Below are positions 56,452-64,000 of a DNA stretch of 64,000 bases, in pieces. The first letter of the stretch is position 1; every line of letters begins with the position of its first letter. This stretch comes from Gelatoporia subvermispora B. Lineage: Eukaryota > Basidiomycota > Agaricomycetes > Polyporales > Gelatoporiaceae. The DNA is taken from contig KB445823.1 of NCBI GenBank assembly GCA_000320605.2, positions 90,069-154,068 on the forward strand. Reading direction: 5' to 3'. Below the pieces are notes generated by a model that saw nothing but the letters and a program-made list of their open reading frames with translations, searched no databases and was not told the origin of the DNA. The translations under genes and the position numbers were made by a program.

Positions 56452-58757
56452 TCACACGGGTCCAGCCATGAACGTAAGGTATAGATCTACCACGGGATCA
56501 GCGCGGGGACAAGAAGGACCTCCCACCATTCTAGGTAAAGTCACAATAATAGGCATCCACCAGGGGATCGCGGGTCTCTCGATGTGACCCGCCTGGCGGA
56601 ACAAACCCACTAGCTCAGACCTCCGGTCCAGGCTCTCATGTGATTGCGGTGTGAGTTGATATAACAGTACGGGTCCCAATTTTGTGTCAATGTCCATTAC
56701 TGAGACCATCCTCTCAACAGGTGAACAATAGTCTCGTATTCTGTGAGATGTGACTGGGATAAATCGTCAGAGATGAAAGTGCAGGGACCTACCATCGGGC
56801 GGGAGCTTGACAGTTGAGGTATCAGGCCGTATTTCCTGCGCAATATACCCCTACTTTAACGAAGTCAATCAACGTGGGTACACCATTAGTATGAAGCAGA
56901 GAACCTGATATTGGTCAGAAGTTGTTGATAGCTCTGCTTGGGGTTCTCCACTAATGGCTATATGAGTGACAGTACTACCAGAGACGATCGCGAAACATAC
57001 TGAGAGTCGTAACGAGGGCCTATCAAACGAGTCAGGTTTCAACGCCAAGGGGTAGAGATGTAGAAACCAGCAGCACGTACATGGCTCATCACACCGGCAG
57101 CTTGCCCATCCTGCAAGATATCTGCCCTCCTCGGCGAGTCTCTGCGGCAACTCCACGAGATCTGCCACACCAAGTTAAGAAGTCAACGGAGTTGGCCGGC
57201 CAACAATAGTACATACAATATCTGCAGAGCTAGTCTTCGATTCCTGAGTGCGGTTTCGGGCTCCAGACGATTCTTCGCTACCAACACTCTGCGAGGGCTC
57301 CTTGTTCAAGCCCATCATGCAGGTATCGGCGTTCAGGAGGCCCTCTTCTGTCTCTGCGGCAAGGTTGGGCTCCAGAATATTGCTCCCCGCTGTGTCGGTG
57401 TTTGACAAATCTACCGGTGTTTGATCCTGTATGGCAAGGCTGGGTTCCTTGGTCCTATCCTCCGCCGTATAGGTGTATGGTAAATCTATCGATATTTCAG
57501 CAAACAGCACATCCTCTACACTGGGGCGGCTCACCTAGAATGGCGCTCGATATACAGCACTGGAGCTCTCTCGGTACCATTTATACAGCGCAGAGTTGAC
57601 AATACTCACGTCAAAGATGGCCGTGAGACGGCATTCATTGGGAACTGGTGTGACCAAAACATCGCGCATACCCTGGACCAATAGTCAGATTTCTAATGTC
57701 TGTAAGGAAGTGGACATCAAGTGCCCCACCTTGCTGGTGATGTGACCATTTATCTGGAAGTCAACAGGGTAGATGTCATTATCACAACCATCTTCCTCGC
57801 TATCGGGCTTCTTGGTACGCCCTCCATGTCCGGAATCTGGATATCGTCAACCATATTTCGGTATTATGGCTTTCTTTCGGAATCTATACGCACAGAAAAA
57901 GGTCAGCTGATCGCCCGGCCGGGCATCACGTACAAGCCGCCGTATTTCTTCCAACTAGATGACTATCAGCCCAGGTACATCATACTTGCTGAGGGAGTTG
58001 CGCACTATGTTCTGCTGGGTCGGGATCTGCCGAGGATGAGGCAAATCATCGGTTAACATCACGATGTTACCTTCCGAATAACCGTAGTTTTCTGTACGAT
58101 AAAATATATCAACATGTCCACTGTAGAGTCTGACTCTCAACTTACCAAGCAGGAGACTCTTGAAGAGACGTGCATCATTGATAGGGCTCTTCAGCTCAGC
58201 GGACTGACCGATATAGTTGATCCCAATCTAAGCGATGTCCAATGAGCGCCTGGTGCACACTACCAAAGATAGACCACCATGGACTTACCAAGAGAGCCCT
58301 CTTCTTTCCAGTATATTGAGAATCCTGGAAGAGAATTTGTTGCTGTTGGTCAGCGTCCTCCCAGACCTGTCCGTGGCGTTTCTGGGACGTGGGTGGCGAT
58401 AGCGGCGTGGCATCTGCGCATATAATGATTAATATCTGATATCAAATCAAGCCTAAGCTCGCGAGGGAACCGGAATCGCGACCAACCTGAGGCACCGTAC
58501 GTCCCGTACTCTCTAGGCGGACTCAGAGGCGGCTGATACCCGTACTGCCTAGCTGAGATTGGCGAAGACCCCCCTTCGTGAACAGAGGGACGCGGGCTTG
58601 GAGGAGGCACATAGCCGCCTTGTAGGTGATCGTGGTGGTCGTGGTGGTATTCATATCCTTCGTCAGGATTTCCGGAATCGGACGGAGGCCCCGCAGGAGG
58701 CTCGTATGTTAGAGAATCGCTATATCTACTCCAAGATATCAGGTCTCGCATCGTCAT
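56452..58757 (-). CDS. MCA1-like: Metacaspase-like protein lacking the catalytic-Cys motif (possible pseudo-enzyme)
   Basis: N-terminal Pro/His/Tyr-rich region (HHDHHDH, PPPSPRPS, YQPPLSPPREYG), then the p20 fold in clean, in-phase exons: FQDSQYTGKKRALL, IGINYIGQSAELKSPINDAR, NYGYSEGNIVMLTDD, HPRQIPTQQNI, VRDARPGDQLTFF, and the catalytic-His motif YSGHGGRTKK. DIYPVDFQINGHI and NECRLTAIFD follow. Metacaspases then have SCHSG; here the next open exon reads VSRPSVEDVLFAEISIDLPY. A trace, CGCCATTCTAGG at 57535-57545, is out of frame. A linker of three 24-residue repeats and a p10-like end follow (ADILQDGQAAGVMSH, ENPKQSYQQLLTNIR, RKYGLIPQLSSSRP). Active metacaspases are Ca2+-dependent Arg/Lys-specific Cys proteases. 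The 3' exons are uncertain. Confidence 0.65.
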
Positions 58758-59055
58758 CGTGGTATGTAGTACTCACCCCGACGGCTGCACACCATGCGGC
58801 AGTCCACACGAATGCGTACAGCCCGTGACACTATCATGCCGTATTCGACTCGACTTCTCTTTTTCATTCCGCAATATTCCGACTGCACGGATATTCTAGC
58901 AATGTACCCCGACCCACAAGAGGTTCACGCGGGACTCACGGCCATTGTTCACAGTGAGTACGGGCCTAATTTTCTCTAATCGTGCAGTAAAGGAATTCGT
59001 AGAGTCATTGTCCTATCAGAGATAGATCATAAGCCGTCAAATCAAGCGAATGGTA

Positions 59056-60349
59056 TCAACTTACATCCCCAAGATCTAATCCATATACGTCCTCGTCGCT
59101 GGCAAGTGCTGCAGTTGCATCCGAGTTCTGATCGAGTATTGTGAGTATGTGATAGGTGGAAATGAAGCAATAGGATCACTTCTAGTATGTATGTCAAGAT
59201 ATCATCCACGGGATCGTGAGCCTGCGAGATCAATAAAGGTGAACCTCATCACGCCTATGGTTGCTCGAACACGCATTGGTTAGTGCATGCATACCTTTGA
59301 TTGCGGCGGTATCAAAGATGGTCTAATGCCATCCATGCTAGTCAAGTCAGTTATAGCATCATTGGTGATGTCCATATCATCGTGCGATCCCGTGGAGTCG
59401 TCTGGTGGATCAGCAGCCGCTTCGATCTTCCGTGGCAGTAATTTGCGTTGCTTCATTTTGTAATACCGCAGAAATACGCATTGATCGGCCACCTCTCCGG
59501 ATCGTGTCGCAGCCTGCGGCTGTACTTGTTCAGACTCGGATCCTGCCAGCGCCGGGAGTGACTCTATCGGAATCTGCCGGCTAGGTCCAACGCGATGTTG
59601 CGATGTAGCAACACCAGCGCCATTCGAGACTGAGACAGTGAGCGACGCGTTAAGCGGCATTGTCGGGTTAATGCTGAAAGTCAATGATCCCGAGCGTCCT
59701 GTGTTTGAGAATGCAGCAACAGCCCATTGCGCCGTCTTGACCCATCCTCGGACAAATATTATATCTTCCTGCGACAACCCGATCTGGTGTGTATCATTGG
59801 CGAAACTATACCAGCTTTCGAAGTTCTTGCGCATATAATCCTCCATTGCGTTATAAGCATGGTATGTCTTCCGTGTGGCCGAGTCTTGCAATATTAGAAG
59901 TCCACCTTTGTCACCAGTATAATTGCACGAGAATGCTCCCCCGTTCCCGGCTCTGTGCTCCGACGAGATCAGATCTTCACCACAACCACAGATGCAACAC
60001 AAATATAGACGTACACTGAAAGTGCTCCCGCCGCCTGTATCTCCCGTACGTTCCTACTATACAAAGGCCCAGGCTGAAGTGCGTTGTCTCGTTCATTCAT
60101 GAGCGTCTCGTTTACAACGAGTGGCTCATGGCCTTGGGGGCATCCAAGGTGATCTCGGTTCAAGGGGTCATCTGCGGAACACATGGCGTTGAAAAGGCGA
60201 TAGAATCCGCCCTCCTGTATGTATCCAACGTCTCCTATCTGAACTGGGCCGGATCTTGTCGGCTCGGGTTCCCATAGAGGCATACCGTGGCCCAAGGGAT
60301 AGAGTTGCTCAGCGTAAACACAATGTGCATGGAATCCGATCTCCATCAT
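59056..60349 (-). CDS. Uncharacterised Agaricomycete protein (WEPEP...QIGDVGY type)
   Basis: Start at 60349. The first exon has YPLGHGMPLWEPEPTRSGPV, QIGDVGYIQEGGFYRLFN, GCPQGHEPLVVNE and PGPLYSRNVREI. After an intron with a split Val codon come GNGGAFSCNYTGDKGGLLIL, QDSATRKTYHAYNAMEDYMR, SWYSFAN, LSQEDIIFVRGWVKTAQWAV and QCVFLRYYKMKQRKLLPRKI. Short 3' exons end near ALASDEDVYGLDLGD with a stop at 59056-59058. I recall the layout (PLWEP, QIGDVG, LFN, GPLYS, FVRGW-T, QCVF-R) from many uncharacterised mushroom proteins, often multi-copy; no function is known to me. A broken copy lies 3.5 kb away at 55.6-56.4 kb. Confidence 0.75.
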
Positions 60350-60993
60350 GAGCGAAGCAGGTCGATGCTAGGCGAGATCAACACGAAGCTTGGATAGAAT
60401 GGGTTCCCGAGGTTGAAGGGTGGTCAGAGGAGCTGGCGTGTCCCTCAGTGCATCGGCACTTATATAACAGTAGTCCAGGAAGCGCGGCACAGCTTCCGAG
60501 TACGAAATATCAGCGTCGATATGCATATACCTGATACATGGTAGGTATGCTATGAGGCAGGTTGCACCCAATGGTCACATAATAGTATAGTTCGTCAAAA
60601 AGTATAGCAACCTCGGAACCATACGAGAGAAAACGCGAATGACAAGTATATCTTCCCATGCTTCTCGCAAGTCATTATGTAGGATGAGCGGGATGACTTT
60701 GGCCCTCTGTGCATTTTTGATTAGTGATAAAGGCAACACATATGACCACCAGCGCGGAGTACCGTCTTCCCTAGGACAGCCAGTGACATGCAAGAGTACT
60801 GCCCCGCGGTCGCTTGAAGCTTACTTCAGTCAGGCATCGAGATCGAAAAGCCACATACTATCACCACTGCGTAGACTAGCGCATAAACATTTAGCATAGC
60901 TCTGGAAGGGGCAGTGTACTGGCCCCAAGCAGCTCGACGGAAGAAGGCGCAGACGCATATAGTTTCGGGATCCAAGTGCAGCGCTCCAGGGAT
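60350..60993. other. Intergenic, nothing supported
   Basis: Minus-strand open frames (60368-60571, 60575-60793) carry no recognisable domain. Possibly decayed sequence next to the epsin partial copy. Confidence 0.35.
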
Positions 60994-61690
60994 TTAGACC
61001 GGACCGTGACGACAAGAGAGGGCGTCTTGAACACGTGCCTCCAGTTCTTTCTCTTGTCGAGAGCTTCTACGGTTCTGATGAAGTCCTCTCTCGCCGCGCG
61101 TCACAGAGGAACTCCATGCATGAAAGACTAGAACATACTGACATTGGGCGAGCTCGTGCATCATCTTCCTGGGCGGTGGCCATGGCTCGTTACATATCGC
61201 TTCACGGACCTTGGTCTGTGGATGAGTATCCTTGATGTAGTTCTTCGCCGTGCACCGAGCGCCCTTCCTGAATATGGCGCCCACAGAATCGAGGATAGTA
61301 CATGCGGTGTTACTGAGAGTAATACAAAGAGTGAAGTTTGGAGGATCTGAAGGGAGCTATGCCGTGAGGACCTGCGGTTTATTATATTGAACCTCACAAT
61401 CAGCGCATTTGCGTGGCCCTGTGACGTTTTGGCTACGCAGCCGAGTGCGCGCAGGCACGCGAGCCCAAAACCTCCCAGCACGGTGCACCCTACTTGAAAT
61501 TGGGTGCTTACAATGCCGGTGGACTGCAGCTGAATGCTTGTCAAGGCCGGAAGACGCGCGCGGCGATGATGAACGTGGCGGTGGAGGATAGATGCGTAGC
61601 GGCCGGCAGCGGCCGGCAGGAGAGGGCGGAGCCTGTACAGGGGTTCTTCCGCCTGCTGGGTGCGCCATACTCTTGCACAGCACACACACA
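60994..61690 (-). pseudogene. Partial copy of the epsin gene 5' end
   Basis: Minus strand reads GKGARCTAKNYIKDTHPQTK or close variants, then VREAICNEPWPPPRKMMHEL, matching epsin exon 1. An intron-like stretch with GTATGT and the start of exon 2 (LDKRKNWRHVFK-like, with gaps) follow. Upstream it continues into the epsin leader and promoter (to about 61670). The intron is kept, so this was a DNA-level copy, not a reverse-transcribed one. It ends before the third ENTH exon. Confidence 0.8.
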
Positions 61691-62677
61691 ACGGTGCTGC
61701 CTTTGTAGGATATCACATCGAACCAAACAGACAAAAGGTATGGGTGTGTGTATCGAAAGGAATTGTCCCGGCGTTCTTGCGACACGTATCGCCCGGGCTT
61801 CCTGTGGTTGGCGCAAAGAGAGAAACGAATCCATAATGTGTTAAGCTTGAAGCGCCGCACAGCCTGTGCATTTGACACTATTAGAGGCACCAACATTCAG
61901 TGCCTCATATATGCTAGGGTACGCACGGCAGCAAGCTGTACTCAGCTGACATACTTATAAGGTACACCGGTCTACCAAATCGAAGGCATAAGAGTGCGCG
62001 GACCAGCGATATATTTTCGGTGATCGAGAAAGTCGACAATGCTGAGTACTGTTCGCTCCTCGAGAAAGATCAGTATAATGAATCGACACTGCTTCACTGT
62101 CCTATCGCAGGAAGACGTAACGGAAGTACATGGCGTACCCAGAAGAGATGCGTGTATTTGCGCCTATGAAAATTTAGCGTACACAGCAACTATAGCTATT
62201 CTTATCGTGCTCTATGTGCTCCCAAGGACTGCGATGGCCTGTGCAGCAGCACTCTCCCTAGCAGTATCTCTTGAAGAACCGACACCAGTCCCATAGAGTA
62301 CACCGTTGACTAAAGTGCATTGGCTTTATGAGGAACAGGCTTGGTATGGGGTAGAAACCTACTGAAGCAGCTTGACGTCCAGGCGGGCGCATGATGGGGT
62401 CCGGCTGACTCGTCAGTCCATTGAAGCCCCGATATCGGAATGCCCATCCTTTGTAAGCCTAGGATGCGCGTCGTAGTGTGTCTGGCAGGGAGGAGAATAA
62501 ACTCACGATCGCCTAATCTCGCTCTGTAGCCCTCCGAGTGTGTACCGTGCATGGCGCTATGACCAACAACGGGACCTGTTCTGGTCTCTTACCTAGCTTA
62601 CTTTGGGCGATGGACACATGGGGACTTGAGCTATTCATCACGGCTAGATAGATATTTAGGCAAAGCACATAAAGGCC
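61691..62677. other. Intergenic, nothing supported
   Basis: About 1 kb between the epsin partial copy and the transposon remnant. Likely part of the same insertion or decay zone; no domain seen. Confidence 0.35.
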
Positions 62678-63703
62678 GTGAAGGAACCCTGGCGTCGGTC
62701 CAATAGGTATGACGCGCTCGGACAAATGCTCTTAACGAACCAACGGCTCGATAAGCTCGCGGCGTCCCGTGCTGACTTCAAGGCCCGTGGTATGCTCCTG
62801 GGGACATGTTACTCGGACGCCGTGAAACGTCTTGAACGCCTCTCGATGGCGCTTTTTGACGTTGATGAGAATGATCCTCAAAACTCCCAGGATGAAGCCG
62901 AAAGCGAACGCGACAGCGGGACTGAGTCGGATGAGGAGGGCGCCGAGGATGGCAATGAGGACACTGGTGTGGTACAGGGGCCTCTTCTCGCCTCGGTGAC
63001 ATTGGCTAGACGACCTCGTAAGCTGCAGAGTCTTTGATGTAATAGCTAGTCTTGACATGCCCTGCTGCCAGAGCCACATTACCCACGGACTATGCACGAG
63101 CTCGGCACTTACATGAAGATCCCCGAATTCTCGCAGCTTGTCACTCGGTTCCTGCACGAGCGGCTCGATCCCGCAGACATTCAACCACTCGAAGTATCCT
63201 CGTTTCGGGTTTTCCATTCTTCTGTCGCCATTTTCCGTGCCCCCAGTGACATTTCGGGCATCGAAGGTCTGCGCCGTGAGCGCATTCGAGCCACACCATC
63301 GTGGTGCTCTGGACCTGGGCGCTATGACTGCATCTTCGCAGAGACAGACGAGAATAGTGCCGGGTTCCGTGGGCTGCTTGCAGCTCGTGTCAAGCTCTTC
63401 TTTTCCTTCAAGCACGTCCAACAGGAGTGGCCCTGTGCTCTTGTTGAGTGGTTTTCACCTGTCGGAACGGAGCCAGATCAAGAGACAGGAATGTGGATTG
63501 TCGAACCGGACCTGAACAATGATGGTATCCCAATTTGCGACATTATTCATGTTGAGTCTATATTACGGGGCGCTCATCTTATTGGAGTGGCAGGTAGGGA
63601 CTTCATACCTCGCAATTTGCGACACTACGAGAGTCTCGATGCGTTTCAGTCATTCTATGTAAATAAGTATGCTGATCATCATACACACGAAATTGCATTC
63701 TGA
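62678..63703 (+). mobile_element. 3' end of a KDZ/Plavaka-type DNA transposon protein (5' truncated)
   Basis: Two exons join in phase: 62678 to about 63017, ending LARRPR, and from about 63073 (PHYPRTMHELGTYMKIPEFS) to the stop at 63701-63703. Diagnostic stretches: LTNQRLDKLAASRADFKARG, FRAPSDISGIEGLRRERIRA, TPSW, CALVEWFSPVG, TGMWIVEPD, ILRGAHLIGVAG, and the end SLDAFQSFYVNKYADHHTHE. These recur at the C-terminus of Agaricomycete transposon-encoded proteins (KDZ or CMC/Plavaka elements); I am not sure which. The transposase core upstream is absent within this window, so the copy is dead. Confidence 0.75.
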
Positions 63704-64000
63704 TCTTTGTAGAGTAGTGATCTTCATGTATGTACATATCTATAGATACTACCATGAGTGCCCGATTTGCGCATGAAAATTGTGAAGCTCGTCGGAAGCA
63801 AATCAGTGTGCCACCAGACACGTCAGACACATCCAGAGAGGTCGAGAGGGCGTCTCCGACCCATATTGCAGCCTCTCTCTAGCACGAGGCGTTATTTAGA
63901 GCAGATGAAGCACATCTAGCGTCCAAAGCGTGACCTACGTAGCACACATAAACGCAGAATTTTCACTATGCAGAGTGGAATGGGGAAGGTATAAATTTTT
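63704..64000. other. Downstream flank of the transposon remnant
   Basis: No gene or clear terminal inverted repeat recognised before the window ends. Confidence 0.35.

Overview
This window looks like nuclear DNA of a filamentous basidiomycete, most likely an Agaricomycete. Most protein genes are cut by many short introns of roughly 45-65 nt with GT-AG ends. Several families typical of mushrooms are present: DUF6534-type membrane proteins, DUF4246, a KDZ/Plavaka-type transposon remnant and a basidiomycete metacaspase. The one tRNA gene has a eukaryotic-style intron. No bacterial or viral genes were recognised. No searches were run; family names rest on motifs read by eye and exon joins were worked out by hand.

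Layout. 0-12 kb is ordinary housekeeping: a conserved unknown protein, a Pin1/Ess1 prolyl isomerase (first coding exon is only the ATG), a small membrane protein, a DUF4246 protein, an 11-12 exon MFS transporter and a UDP-glucose 4-epimerase. 12-15 kb is gene-poor with decayed repeats and a short ankyrin ORF.

15-43.5 kb is the accessory and most unusual part. It holds five paralogous, intronless genes (15.3, 17.4, 25.3, 27.4 and 42.0 kb) for helical-repeat proteins with mitochondrial-type N-termini, in an otherwise intron-rich neighbourhood. The general picture recalls PPR / restorer-of-fertility clusters of plants. Interwoven with them is an inverted duplication of about 3.3 kb (arms at about 21.3-24.6 and 36.9-40.4 kb). 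Each arm carries a DUF6534-like gene, and the two copies have different apparent splice-site lesions. The spacer holds two of the helical-repeat genes, a MOSC (mARC-like) protein with a duplicated 3' end, and a third DUF6534-like gene. An ICL/PEP-mutase family lyase lies just outside the left arm. A tRNA-Ile(AAU) and an 854-bp TA-flanked MITE lie just outside the right arm.

43.7-55 kb is housekeeping again: a small acidic protein, THO complex subunit 1, a sterol-esterase-like lipase, a dienelactone-hydrolase-family protein and an epsin. 55-64 kb is partly decayed: a pseudogene and an intact copy of one unknown Agaricomycete family, a metacaspase-like gene that seems to have lost its catalytic-cysteine motif, a partial copy of the epsin 5' end, and the 3' end of a DNA transposon.

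The housekeeping genes have unrelated jobs (prolyl isomerisation, galactose metabolism, mRNA export, lipid hydrolysis, endocytosis). The only group that looks like a functional cluster is the mitochondrial-type helical-repeat family.
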